Shown: positions 8,964 through 16,927 of the stretch, piece by piece
Numbering within the stretch: the stretch's first letter is position 1
How the letters are laid out: each line of letters opens with the position of its first letter
Assembly: GCA_964616825.1 (NCBI GenBank)
Contig: CAZTSX010000003.1
Coordinates: 62,001-126,000 of the forward strand
Reading direction: 5' to 3'
Length of the DNA stretch: 64,000 nucleotides
DNA from: QYOJ01 sp964616825
GTDB taxonomy: Bacteria > Bacteroidota > Bacteroidia > Bacteroidales > FEN-979
Position numbers and translations under genes: made by a program
Notes under the pieces: model-generated
Databases searched by the model: none
What the model was told of the DNA's origin: nothing
The model's input: the letters and a program-made list of their open reading frames with translations, nothing else

Positions 8964-10307
8964 TTATGTTAGAGGCAGGTAGTCGATGATCAGCAGATCT
9001 TTCGTTCGGGTTGTTACCCTGAACCGGTGATCAATGCGATGCCCTATGACCCATATGATTCTGGATCCGGAGCAGAGCAACCAGGTATTCTCTTTTTCAG
9101 GGATAGAGATCTTTTCATCAATGAAAAAGTCGCTTAACTTTTTCCGTTTGTTCATGCCATATGGATGGAAAAAGTCTCCGGGTTTCCATTTTCGGATGGT
9201 TAAAGGGAAGCTGAGTTTATTTCTATCCAATGTGGCCTGGTTGCAGGAACCGCTGATCTGGTAATCAGGCGTTCGGGCGAGTATTTGGAGTTGTAGCCGG
9301 AGAGGCAGATAACAATCCGTTTCTCCTGCTTTAATCATGTATTCATCGTGATCTTCCGGCTGCTCTGTTTTTGGCCTCCGTGTCAGAATCAGGCTATCTC
9401 TATCCTTTACAATACGATATTCGGGCGAATAGAACGACTTCCCACTCTCCCCATATAGGTGGGAAACAAGATCATGAACAGTAGTTTCATTGAATCCAAA
9501 TGGAAGCAGCAGCTCACAGAGCCATGGCTGAAGGGGTTGCAATTCCATCAGGATAGCTATATTTATCACCCAGTGGTCTTGTTTTTTTCGGATCAGCTTC
9601 TTGCTCGTTTCCACGATAAAAGGTCTCAGGATGGATTCAGTATCTCTGATTCGGTTGATTGTTGTGGAGATATTCCCGGCGTAATCAGGTTGGATGGAAT
9701 GGAGCAACGGAATCAGCTGATGGCGGATTTTATTGCGCTTATATTTAACAGAGGTGTTTGAGCTGTCTTCCCGGTAGGATAACTGTTTCGCTTTCGCATG
9801 GTTTTCAATTTCCTGTTTTGAAGCGAAAAGGAGTGGCCTGACAAGATGCCCCTGTTTTGCTGGAATCCCATGCAGCCCCGCAATTCCGGTTCCACGCAAC
9901 AGGTTAATAAAGAGAGTTTCGATCTGATCATCGTGATGATGTGCTGTCGCAATAAAATCAAAATCTTTGGTTGCCCGGATCTCCTCAAACCAGTCATATC
10001 GCAGCTTGCGTGCTGCCATCTGAACAGAGATTTTTCGTTCTTTTGCGTAGGAGCTTGTCGGAAATCGTTTTGTGAAGAAGGGAATGTCGAATTTTTTTGC
10101 AATCTTTTGTACAAACTCTTCATCCCCGTCTGACTCATCACCTCTCAATTGGAAGTTACAGTGAGCAATTCCTACCGGATTCCCGGATTGTTGAAAAAGC
10201 TCGGTCATTACTATTGAATCCAATCCTCCTGAAACCGCAAGTAAAATTCGGTTCCCCGGATTGAACAGATCATTCTCTTCAATATAAGAGGTAAACTTCC
10301 GAATCAC
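8964..10307 (-). CDS. tilS: tRNA(Ile)-lysidine synthetase
   Basis: Cytosolic ATP-dependent enzyme that converts C34 of the tRNA-Ile CAU anticodon to lysidine so that it reads AUA. The N-type ATP pyrophosphatase P-loop SGGLDS sits at residues 26-31; later come the family motif ATAHHHDDQIETLFINLLRG (about residue 130) and the substrate-binding C-terminal domain (about 370-447, RKWKPGDFFHPYGM). Its 447 residues are typical. The start is a GTG that overlaps the korB stop as GTGA, so it is read as a translationally coupled third gene of the korA-korB-tilS unit. The gene is essential in most bacteria. Confidence 0.93.
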   Translation of the reverse strand: MIRKFTSYIEENDLFNPGNRILLAVSGGLDSIVMTELFQQSGNPVGIAHCNFQLRGDESDGDEEFVQKIAKKFDIPFFTKRFPTSSYAKERKISVQMAARKLRYDWFEEIRATKDFDFIATAHHHDDQIETLFINLLRGTGIAGLHGIPAKQGHLVRPLLFASKQEIENHAKAKQLSYREDSSNTSVKYKRNKIRHQLIPLLHSIQPDYAGNISTTINRIRDTESILRPFIVETSKKLIRKKQDHWVINIAILMELQPLQPWLCELLLPFGFNETTVHDLVSHLYGESGKSFYSPEYRIVKDRDSLILTRRPKTEQPEDHDEYMIKAGETDCYLPLRLQLQILARTPDYQISGSCNQATLDRNKLSFPLTIRKWKPGDFFHPYGMNKRKKLSDFFIDEKISIPEKENTWLLCSGSRIIWVIGHRIDHRFRVTTRTKDLLIIDYLPLT

Positions 10308-11344
10308 TTTATCTCCCAGGTCTCGCCGGATTTTAGCAGGTGGTCCATTTTCTTAATATTCGACCCTGCTTGCCCGAGTTTGATCTTATCCTCCACCAGG
10401 TCGTCGTATGTAGGGAACATGGCTGAGCGGATTACGCCAAACACTCTCGGAAAGTTGGGTGGGCTAAGTTTAGCCAGCATAACATGAATCCACGGTTCGG
10501 GATTATACTGATCGTGAATCAGAATATCGTCAATAGAAATGCCGTTTTTGTTCAGTTCGACTACTTCCAGTTCAGTTCCAACCAGCCGTAATCCTTTCTC
10601 CTGGTTCTTGCCAAATAGCATGGGTTGACCATTTCTGACGACACACATATTCTCATCACGATTTTCTTTACCCGTGATACTGAAATGAGCCTTATCAGAA
10701 AAGATGACACAGTTTTGCAGGATCTCGATGATCGAGGTGCCATCATGCTTGGCAGATTCAAACATCGCTTCTGTCATGAGCGTGAGGTCATTATCGGGAA
10801 CGCGGGCAAAGAACGTTCCCTGGGCTCCCATCACCAGTTCCCCAATGTTGAAAGGATGTTCAATGGTCCCGTGCGGACTGGTTTTGGTGATTGTATTCAT
10901 CGGTGTGGTTGGTGAATATTGTCCTTTCGTCAATCCATAGATCTCGTTGTTAAAAAGCAGTACATTTAAATCTACGTTTCGCCGGATGGTATGGATAAAG
11001 TGATTCCCTCCGATTGCCAGCGAGTCGCCATCACCGGTAGTTACCCAGACACTTAGATGTGGATTGGCTACTTTCATGCCTGTTGCAATAGGTAATGCAC
11101 GTCCATGGATTCCGTGGATCCCGTATGTGTTCACATAATAAGGAAAGCGGGAGGAACAGCCTATTCCGGATACGAGGCAGAAATTTTCTTTCTTATATCC
11201 CAGTTTCGGGAATACACGTTCAACAGCGTTTAAGATAGCATGAGCGCCACAACCCGCGCACCATTTTACCATCTGGTCACTTTCAAAGTCGGATTTCTCA
11301 AGTTGAACGGTTGTTCTTTCAATGGTTGAATTGATATATTCCAT
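10304..11344 (-). CDS. korB: 2-oxoacid:ferredoxin oxidoreductase, beta subunit
   Basis: Thiamine-diphosphate-binding beta subunit of a two-subunit 2-oxoacid (probably 2-oxoglutarate):ferredoxin oxidoreductase, 346 residues. Visible are the CAGCGAHA motif (about residues 28-35) with an Fe-S cysteine pattern, GIGCSSRFPYY, the thiamine-Mg motif GDGDSLAIGGNH (about 103-114) and NNEIYGLTKGQYSPTTP. The family oxidatively decarboxylates a 2-oxoacid to the acyl-CoA and reduces ferredoxin. It follows korA by 2 bases and overlaps tilS by 4. KorB is assigned because this fused-alpha plus beta pair is the usual KorAB arrangement in Bacteroidota; the substrate is not shown by the sequence. Confidence 0.9.
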   Translation of the reverse strand: MEYINSTIERTTVQLEKSDFESDQMVKWCAGCGAHAILNAVERVFPKLGYKKENFCLVSGIGCSSRFPYYVNTYGIHGIHGRALPIATGMKVANPHLSVWVTTGDGDSLAIGGNHFIHTIRRNVDLNVLLFNNEIYGLTKGQYSPTTPMNTITKTSPHGTIEHPFNIGELVMGAQGTFFARVPDNDLTLMTEAMFESAKHDGTSIIEILQNCVIFSDKAHFSITGKENRDENMCVVRNGQPMLFGKNQEKGLRLVGTELEVVELNKNGISIDDILIHDQYNPEPWIHVMLAKLSPPNFPRVFGVIRSAMFPTYDDLVEDKIKLGQAGSNIKKMDHLLKSGETWEIK

Positions 11345-11346
11345 AT

Positions 11347-13197
11347 CTATTTCTCCTCCAGGATTTTATTGAATTGGTCGGTTAGCTCATTCATCATGAA
11401 AGGCAGTCCTTGTACTTTATTGTATTGATGGATATTTGGTATCGGAAAAATCATCCGGAGATAGTTGACAAATTGCCCGGAGTTCAGTTCACAAACAAGG
11501 ATCTTCTTGTAGCTTTTCAGGATTTTTTCTGTATTCCTTGGTAATGGGTTGATATAGTGGAAATGAGCGTGACTGATTTTCTTGCCCTCTTTTTGCGCCT
11601 GCTGAACTGCTGAATGAACAGCTCCATAGGTGCCTCCCCAGCTGACCACCAGAAGGTCGCCTCTTTTTGGACCATCTATCTGCTGAAGAGGGATATAATT
11701 GGCTACCTTTTGTACTTTTTCATGACGTAGGTCAACCATTTTCTGATGGTTTAAGGGATCCGTGGAGACGACACCGGAGACATTTTCTTTCTCAAGTCCG
11801 CCAACTCTGTGCCGTAATCCCTCAGTACCGGGGATGGCCCACTTCCTGGCAAGGGTTTCAGGGTTTCGTTTGTAGGGTTTGAAATCGGGATCTTTTGCCA
11901 TGGCAACCGGCGGTTTGATCGAGGGCAAGTTTGCCATTCGTGGATCACGGAACAGGGAAGAGCCAAAGGCCAGATATCCGTCAGTCAGGAGAATACATGG
12001 GGTCATATGCTCCATCGATAATTTGGCAGCCATGAAGGCATAATCAAAACAATTATCTGATGTGGATGCAGCAATCACGATGACCGGGCACTCCCCGTTT
12101 CGTCCGTAAAGAGCCTGCATCAGATCAGATTGTTCTGATTTGGTAGGCAGGCCGGTAGAGGGACCACCGCGCTGGACATTGACGATCACCAGTGGCAGCT
12201 CGGTGATGACTGCCAGACCGATCGCTTCACCCTTCAGTGACAGTCCGGGACCAGATGTAGTGGTACAGGCCATCAGTCCTGCATAACTGGCCCCGATGGC
12301 TGAACAGATTCCGGCAATCTCATCTTCAGCCTGAAATACTTTTGCTCCAAGTGATTTATGCTTTGCCAGCTCCATTAAAATTTCTGTAGCGGGAGTGATC
12401 GGATAGGATCCCAGAAAAAGTTGTCTCTTGGATTTTTCTGCGGCAGCCAGAAGGCCCCAGGCTGTGGCGACATTGCCGGTGATGTTTCGATATCTGCCTG
12501 GTTGAAGCTTTGCAGCAGAGACATGGATGACCGATTCGATCATCTCAACTGTATCGGCAAAGTTGTAACCAGCTAACAGAACGATCTTATTGATCTCGGC
12601 CAGCTTCTTGTTTTTCCTGAATTTCTTGCCAAAAAATTTAAAAGTTGGCTCCAGTGGTCGTCCGAAGATAAAATAGAGAATTCCCAGGGCAAACATGTTT
12701 TTGCTGCGAGTTGCAGTTTTATTATCCACTTCTGAATCTTTCAAGCTCTCCCGGGTAAGTGATGTAATGGGAGCTTTAATCAGATTATATTTTTTAAGAC
12801 TAGCATCTTCAAGTGGATTCGTTTCATATCCCGCCTTTTCGATCGCTTTTAGATCAAACGCATCTGTATCAACCAACAGGGTAGCTCCTATTTTAGCCCA
12901 TTTCAGATTTGCTTTCAGAGAGGCTGGATTCATCGCAACAATCACATCGCAAAGATCCCCTGTGGTGTAGATCTTTGCACTGCCTATATGAACCTGAAAT
13001 CCGGATACTCCGGGAATGGTATTGTGAGGCGCACGAATTTCAGCTGGAAAATCAGGGAAGGTAGCAAGATCATTTCCTGCTTCTGCAGCAGATTCGGAGA
13101 AGAGACTTCCGGTTAATTGCATGCCGTCTCCGGAATCACCAACGAACTTAACAACGACAGATTCACGTTCTTCAACTGGTCGATTTTTTTTAGTCAT
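11347..13197 (-). CDS. korA: 2-oxoacid:ferredoxin oxidoreductase, fused gamma-alpha subunit
   Basis: Large subunit of the KorAB enzyme, 616 residues from the ATG at 13197. The gamma domain comes first (VVKFVGDSGDGMQLTG, about residues 17-200). The alpha (pyrimidine-binding) domain follows from about residue 240, with LGSYPITPATEIL, FQAEDEIAGICSAIGASYAG and TTTSGPGLSLKGEAIG, and then the C-terminal transketolase-like domain. An ATG at 13218 adds MIKTTPI, but a TAAATTTG -7 box at 13227-13220 ends one base before it, so the expected transcript would begin inside that codon; 13197 is preferred. The ferredoxin gene at 13359 is divergent and probably supplies the electron acceptor. Confidence 0.92.
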   Translation of the reverse strand: MTKKNRPVEERESVVVKFVGDSGDGMQLTGSLFSESAAEAGNDLATFPDFPAEIRAPHNTIPGVSGFQVHIGSAKIYTTGDLCDVIVAMNPASLKANLKWAKIGATLLVDTDAFDLKAIEKAGYETNPLEDASLKKYNLIKAPITSLTRESLKDSEVDNKTATRSKNMFALGILYFIFGRPLEPTFKFFGKKFRKNKKLAEINKIVLLAGYNFADTVEMIESVIHVSAAKLQPGRYRNITGNVATAWGLLAAAEKSKRQLFLGSYPITPATEILMELAKHKSLGAKVFQAEDEIAGICSAIGASYAGLMACTTTSGPGLSLKGEAIGLAVITELPLVIVNVQRGGPSTGLPTKSEQSDLMQALYGRNGECPVIVIAASTSDNCFDYAFMAAKLSMEHMTPCILLTDGYLAFGSSLFRDPRMANLPSIKPPVAMAKDPDFKPYKRNPETLARKWAIPGTEGLRHRVGGLEKENVSGVVSTDPLNHQKMVDLRHEKVQKVANYIPLQQIDGPKRGDLLVVSWGGTYGAVHSAVQQAQKEGKKISHAHFHYINPLPRNTEKILKSYKKILVCELNSGQFVNYLRMIFPIPNIHQYNKVQGLPFMMNELTDQFNKILEEK

Positions 13198-13219
13198 GAT
13201 GGGAGTTGTTTTAATCATA

Positions 13220-13227
13220 CAAATTTA
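13220..13227 (-). promoter_or_regulatory. Candidate -7 box for korA-korB-tilS
   Basis: TAAATTTG on the minus strand. About 19 bases further upstream is TTTA (13250-13247), one mismatch from TTTG. The position favours translation of KorA from 13197. Confidence 0.5.
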
Positions 13228-13265
13228 CAGATTTCGTGGTATCAATTAAAGAAAAACGTGAAAAC

Positions 13266-13297
13266 TTTTGTGTATTGTAAAAAATCATATATTTTTG
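13266..13297 (+). promoter_or_regulatory. Bacteroidota-type promoter for the ferredoxin gene
   Basis: TTTTG (13266-13270), 19 bases, then TATTTTTG (13290-13297). Both boxes and the spacing match the Bacteroidota sigma factor consensus (TTTG, about 19, TAnnTTTG). This is the clearest promoter in the window. The expected start is near 13304, giving a leader of about 55 bases before the ATG at 13359. Confidence 0.75.
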
Positions 13298-13358
13298 CCG
13301 CCAGAACCCAATTTATTTAACAAATCCCCGCACTGCGGGTCTATAAAATTCCTAAATC

Positions 13359-13526
13359 ATGGCTTATATTATTAATGACGATTGCACCGCTTGCGGTTCT
13401 TGCATCGACGAATGTCCTGTGGAAGCAATTGCAGAAGGAGATATCTATGTGATTGACCCTGATGAGTGTACAGATTGTGGCGCTTGTGCCGATGTTTGCC
13501 CGGTAGAAGCGATTCATCCTGAATAG
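13359..13526 (+). CDS. 2[4Fe-4S] ferredoxin, 55 residues
   Basis: Short gene beginning ATG GCT TAT and ending CCT GAA TAG. The protein has two CxxCxxCxxxCP motifs, CTACGSCIDECP (residues 9-20) and CTDCGACADVCP (37-48), each followed by VEAI, the internal symmetry of clostridial-type ferredoxins. It should carry two [4Fe-4S] clusters as a low-potential cytosolic electron carrier. It lies divergent from korAB, has a strong promoter match and a terminator of its own, so it is probably highly expressed and a likely electron acceptor for the two 2-oxoacid:ferredoxin oxidoreductases in the window. Confidence 0.95.
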   Translation: MAYIINDDCTACGSCIDECPVEAIAEGDIYVIDPDECTDCGACADVCPVEAIHPE

Positions 13527-13546
13527 GACAAACTACACAAAAAAAA

Positions 13547-13576
13547 AGAGGCTGTCTAACATTTGAGACAGCCTCT
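13547..13576. terminator. Bidirectional rho-independent terminator
   Basis: AGAGGCTGTCT (13547-13557) and AGACAGCCTCT (13566-13576) form a perfect 11-base-pair stem with an 8-base loop. An A run precedes it and a T run follows, so it can end transcription of the ferredoxin gene on the plus strand and of the lpxH operon on the minus strand. Confidence 0.92.
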
Positions 13577-13581
13577 TTTTT

Positions 13582-14316
13582 TTATTCAAACGTCTTTACT
13601 TTGAGCTCTTCCCCATCGAATTCGGCATAGGTAAAATGGGTCAGCCAGTCACCCAGCACAATTTGACGTGTATGATCGGTCAGAGAGATATCCAGAGGAT
13701 AATGGTAATGTCCGTAAATCATGAAATCCAAATCAGGATTTTTTTTCAGGATCTCTTTCGAATGAGTTGTGATTCGTTCTTCATCCTTATTCTCTCTTAC
13801 CTCAGCTATATACCGACTGCGCCGTGACCAGAAGAGTGCCATCCGGATACCGATATCAGGGTGAAGCCATCGAAAGAGCCACTGGTTGAACCGACAGGCA
13901 AAGATTTTTTTTATTAATTTATACCCGTGATCTCCGGGACCCAATCCATCTCCATGAGCCAGGTAAAACAGTTTTGCTCCGAGCCGTTTGATTTCCGGCT
14001 CCCTGTGAAGCTGGATGTGGAGTTCATCCTGAAGGTAATGGAACGCCCACATATCGTGGTTCCCGCGGAAAAGGTGAACCGGGATTCCTGCATCAGTGAT
14101 CTCTGCAAGTTTGCCCAATAAACGGGCATATCCTTTTGGAATCACGTTCAGGTACTCAAACCAGAAGTCGAAAATATCCCCCATCAGGTATATTTCAATA
14201 GCATCTTTGCGTACCTCATCCAGCCATCTCACCAGCTTGATTTCACGTTTCAGACTACTCTTGTAATCGGGAATGCCGAGGTGAAAATCGGATACGAAAT
14301 AGATTTTGCTACTCAT
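13582..14316 (-). CDS. lpxH: UDP-2,3-diacylglucosamine diphosphatase
   Basis: Calcineurin-type metallophosphoesterase (244 residues) that cleaves UDP-2,3-diacylglucosamine to lipid X and UMP in lipid A synthesis, at the inner face of the membrane. The metal-binding motifs appear in order: SDFHLG (residues 8-13), GDIFDFWFEY, FRGNHDMW, AHGDGLG and YGHYHYPL. The ATG at 14316 is chosen over an upstream TTG at 14334 because MSSKIYFVSDFHLG matches the usual N-terminus. It is the last gene before the shared terminator at 13547-13576. The other lipid A genes of the window lie 35-40 kb away. LpxH-like proteins of unknown substrate exist, so the exact reaction is inferred. Confidence 0.85.
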   Translation of the reverse strand: MSSKIYFVSDFHLGIPDYKSSLKREIKLVRWLDEVRKDAIEIYLMGDIFDFWFEYLNVIPKGYARLLGKLAEITDAGIPVHLFRGNHDMWAFHYLQDELHIQLHREPEIKRLGAKLFYLAHGDGLGPGDHGYKLIKKIFACRFNQWLFRWLHPDIGIRMALFWSRRSRYIAEVRENKDEERITTHSKEILKKNPDLDFMIYGHYHYPLDISLTDHTRQIVLGDWLTHFTYAEFDGEELKVKTFE

Positions 14317-14346
14317 GGAATTATCTTGATCCAAACTTACAATTTT

Positions 14347-15099
14347 TTATTTTATCTCCTTCAACCAATGGTGAAAGAGTTGTGTATGCTTATTTTGAGG
14401 ATAGTTCGCCATCAACCCGCTGTCGACTTTCTTGAAATCAGAATAATCGGTATCCGGGGAGAGGACCGGCCTGACACCGAAGTGATAGTTTACCACCAGA
14501 AGAGCGGCCAATGTGCCCGGATGATCCCGGATGAAATCTTTTTCATAAACTCGCTGCTCTTCCCATATTGTTGTAAATACCGAATCCAAATGTAGTGTTA
14601 ATTGATAAAAACCGGGATCATTCTTGTGTTGTTCTACAATTGATTGAAGAGAGTCTACCTTCCTGTGGTTTTTGTTCGAATAGGAATAGAATGTTTGAAG
14701 AAGAACAGACTCCTCATTTCCTTTGACCTGGATTGAACCGGTACCATTATTCTGATCGCCAATAATGTCTATGGTGTCGCCTGGGGAGGCGATGAAAACC
14801 ACCTGTTGTCCCGGATCTAACCTGAGTGCATAAATACCAGGTTCAACAGGGTGGATGATAAATCGAAATGTTCCATCAGATCCCACGTTAACAGAGTCAA
14901 TCTTTTCAAGCTCCGATGTTCGTTGTTCAAACAAGAAAACCATACTGTCAGTTTGCGGGACTTGTCCTAAAACATGGATTTCCTGTTTCATACCCGTTTG
15001 GTTGCAGGACAGGGAAAATGCAAGGCAGGTAAATGTGACTACCAAAATCGAGGGCATTTGCCTTAAAAATCCCTTGACATCCGAAAAAAACTGTGTCAT
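14347..15099 (-). CDS. DUF4369-like lipoprotein without thioredoxin domain
   Basis: Predicted exported lipoprotein of 250 residues: a hydrophobic signal (about 16-31) ends in FSLSC, a loose lipobox. Residues 37-125 resemble the DUF4369 domain that heads Bacteroidota thiol-disulfide oxidoreductases (VLGQVPQTDSMVFLFEQ ... GTFRFIIHPVEPGIYAL ... PGDTIDIIGD). The thioredoxin/AhpC domain that normally follows, with CxxC, is absent; the protein instead ends in a helical tail containing HPGTLAALLVVNYHFG, a stretch also seen upstream of that domain in the full proteins. It starts 2 bases after the exonuclease stop, within an apparent five-gene operon. Function unknown. Confidence 0.7.
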   Translation of the reverse strand: MTQFFSDVKGFLRQMPSILVVTFTCLAFSLSCNQTGMKQEIHVLGQVPQTDSMVFLFEQRTSELEKIDSVNVGSDGTFRFIIHPVEPGIYALRLDPGQQVVFIASPGDTIDIIGDQNNGTGSIQVKGNEESVLLQTFYSYSNKNHRKVDSLQSIVEQHKNDPGFYQLTLHLDSVFTTIWEEQRVYEKDFIRDHPGTLAALLVVNYHFGVRPVLSPDTDYSDFKKVDSGLMANYPQNKHTQLFHHWLKEIK

Positions 15100-15101
15100 G
15101 C

Positions 15102-15830
15102 TTACTCTATTATCTGAATTTTATCCTTTTCAACCATCGATTTCCCCTTAAATTTTAACAACAGGTTTACTATGGTTATTACATCTTTCTGGCAATAGTT
15201 AACGATCCGTGGCATGTCATGGTCCTGCCAGTAGACTCGTCCAACATCACTTCCTTCAATATCATCTTTAGGTGTGGGGATGTTGAAGAGCGCTGCCAGC
15301 AATTCCAGTGATGTGTAACTTTTGAAGTCTCCAAACTTCCATAGCTCCATGGTATCCAGGTGGTTCACCTCCCATGGCTTTTTGCCTGAAAGATCGAGAA
15401 TTGGCGGAACGGGGATGTCGTTGATCAGCATCCGGCGGATGATGTAAGGATAATCAAACTCTTTCCCATTGTGAGCGCAGAGATAGATATATTTTTTCTC
15501 CTGGGCTTTTGAAAGCTGGTAAGCAAAATCGGTCAGGATCACCGTTTCATCCTCTCCGGAAAAGGATTTAATCCACAGGGTGCCATTCCGAAATATCCCG
15601 GTTGAGATGCAGATAATCTTCCCAAATTCAGCATATATCCCAGCTCGCTCATAAAGTTGTTCCGGAGTCTTCAGTTCCTGATCCGGGCCCTTTACGAATC
15701 GATTCAGTTGTTCTGCTTTTTTACTCCAGAGCTTCTTAAAAGGCTCCGGGAGCTCTTCATATTCACTGAACATTGGAACAGTCTCAACGTCGAGGAAGAG
15801 GATGGATTCAATGTTGATATTCTTTAACAT
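15102..15830 (-). CDS. DEDD-family 3'-5' exonuclease
   Basis: Soluble protein of 242 residues resembling the DNA polymerase B exonuclease-like family PF10108. The exonuclease motifs are visible: LFLDVETVPM (Exo I, Asp-Glu, residues 12-21), CAHNGKEFDYPYIIRR (Exo II, about residue 119) and YCQKDVITIVNLLLKF (Exo III, YxxxD type, near residue 213). A role in DNA or RNA end trimming is inferred from the fold; the substrate is unknown. The start codon abuts a degenerate 7/8-base repeat array at 15831-15880. The lipoprotein gene follows after 2 bases. Confidence 0.8.
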   Translation of the reverse strand: MLKNINIESILFLDVETVPMFSEYEELPEPFKKLWSKKAEQLNRFVKGPDQELKTPEQLYERAGIYAEFGKIICISTGIFRNGTLWIKSFSGEDETVILTDFAYQLSKAQEKKYIYLCAHNGKEFDYPYIIRRMLINDIPVPPILDLSGKKPWEVNHLDTMELWKFGDFKSYTSLELLAALFNIPTPKDDIEGSDVGRVYWQDHDMPRIVNYCQKDVITIVNLLLKFKGKSMVEKDKIQIIE

Positions 15831-15880
15831 GTTATTAGTTATTAGGTCATACAGTCATATGGTCATATAGTCATTAGGGG
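15831..15880. repeat. Degenerate 7/8-base array filling a gene boundary
   Basis: On the plus strand GTTATTA occurs twice, then GGTCATAC, AGTCATAT, GGTCATAT and AGTCATTA. On the minus strand it reads as TAATGAC- and TATGACC-like units. It fills the space between the NUDIX stop (TGA at 15855-15857, inside the array) and the exonuclease ATG at 15830, and it encodes the last residues of the NUDIX protein (NDYMTI). The unit TAATGAC recurs at 23001-23030. Confidence 0.8.
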
Positions 15881-16322
15881 AATTGAGTAGCATGCCAACT
15901 ACTTTTTTATCAATCGGAAATGTCACATCATCTTCAGATAGGTTGGAAAGTGACAGCCATCGAAAGCTCTGGGCTCCTTCTATTTTTTCGGGGAAGTCGA
16001 ATTTTTTATGGGAAATGAGAAATCGAAACGGATGAGTTGCCTTTACCAGATAGTAGATACTGATCAACTGCATAGTTGAAGGAAGGAGTTTGGTAGGTTG
16101 GTAGTAATCGGTAGTATAGAAGTGGCTAACTATCTCTGTCTCCGCACCAAGCTCTTCTTTGAATTCCCGTTGAAGGCATTCGATGGTTCCTTCACCAAAT
16201 TCCAGCGCTCCGCCGGGGAATTTTGTCATGAAGGTATCCAACCGGAACTCATCTGACACCAGTATTTTGCCGTTGTGAACCAGCAAACCATACACCCTGA
16301 TATTAAATTTTTTTTCACTCAT
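15855..16322 (-). CDS. NUDIX hydrolase
   Basis: Protein of 155 residues with a complete Nudix box, GGALEFGEGTIECLQREF then KEELGAE (about residues 36-60), which binds the metal ion and cleaves a nucleoside diphosphate linked to another group. The substrate cannot be told from the sequence. The last six residues (NDYMTI) and the stop codon are encoded by the repeat array at 15831-15880, so the natural C-terminus may have been altered by array growth. It sits between mnmD and the exonuclease gene in the same orientation. Confidence 0.85.
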   Translation of the reverse strand: MSEKKFNIRVYGLLVHNGKILVSDEFRLDTFMTKFPGGALEFGEGTIECLQREFKEELGAETEIVSHFYTTDYYQPTKLLPSTMQLISIYYLVKATHPFRFLISHKKFDFPEKIEGAQSFRWLSLSNLSEDDVTFPIDKKVVGMLLNSPNDYMTI

Positions 16323-16359
16323 TGTTTTGGTTCAGCCTGTCAAACTTACATAAAATCTT

Positions 16360-16896
16360 TCAACTTTTCCGGGCACGAAGGATCTCTCGTTTGCCCGGAG
16401 GTCCGGGCAGTTTTTCACTCTCAAAGCCTGCTGCTTTCAGATTTCGTTTCACTTCACCTTTGCAGGAATATGTGATGAAGATCCCTCCTGTTTCAAGTAG
16501 CCGGTTCATATTTTGGAATATCTCTTCACTCCATAGATCAGGCTGGACATCCGGGCCAAATGCATCAAAATAGATGATATGAAAATTTTCTTCCAGTTGA
16601 GGATAGTTCAACTGGCCCCATACCTCTTTTTCCAAAGGATATTTCTCAATAGCTGTATAGTGCACCTCGCGTCTCAGCGCTTTTGCGGTCAAGTCGGTCA
16701 AGAGTGCATTCAGCCCAGTTCCAAATCCTACCTCAAAAATAAAAACCGGATGTTTATCCGGTTCAATAGCTTTGAATGCATGCTCGATGAAAATATACCG
16801 TGACTCATGGATCGCTCCGAATGTAGAGTGATAATGTTCGTTTAATTCAGGCACAAACAGGGTATCCGAACCATCTGCTGTTTGAACAATTTTCAC
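16360..16896 (-). CDS. mnmD: MnmD-like tRNA methyltransferase
   Basis: SAM-dependent methyltransferase of 178 residues, similar to the methyltransferase half of MnmC. It probably performs the last step of mnm5s2U34 synthesis in tRNA anticodons. Evidence: the N-terminal ADGSDTLFVPELNEHYHS followed by GAIHESRYIFIEHAF, the SAM-binding segment FEVGFGTGLNALL (about 53-65), YTAIEKYPLE, and IYFDAFGPDVQPDLWSEEIF (about 107-126). Stand-alone MnmD without the FAD oxidase half is usual in Bacteroidota. It is shorter than I would expect (about 220), mostly at the N-terminus, but no upstream extension is evident. It heads a run of five genes down to lpxH. Confidence 0.82.
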   Translation of the reverse strand: MKIVQTADGSDTLFVPELNEHYHSTFGAIHESRYIFIEHAFKAIEPDKHPVFIFEVGFGTGLNALLTDLTAKALRREVHYTAIEKYPLEKEVWGQLNYPQLEENFHIIYFDAFGPDVQPDLWSEEIFQNMNRLLETGGIFITYSCKGEVKRNLKAAGFESEKLPGPPGKREILRARKS

Positions 16897-16927
16897 TATC
16901 TCACTATATTATTTTGTCGCTGAGATT

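Noticed and set aside
14317..14334. TTG start for lpxH
   Set aside because: MSSKIYFVSDFHLG from the ATG at 14316 fits the family, and the extra six residues add nothing.
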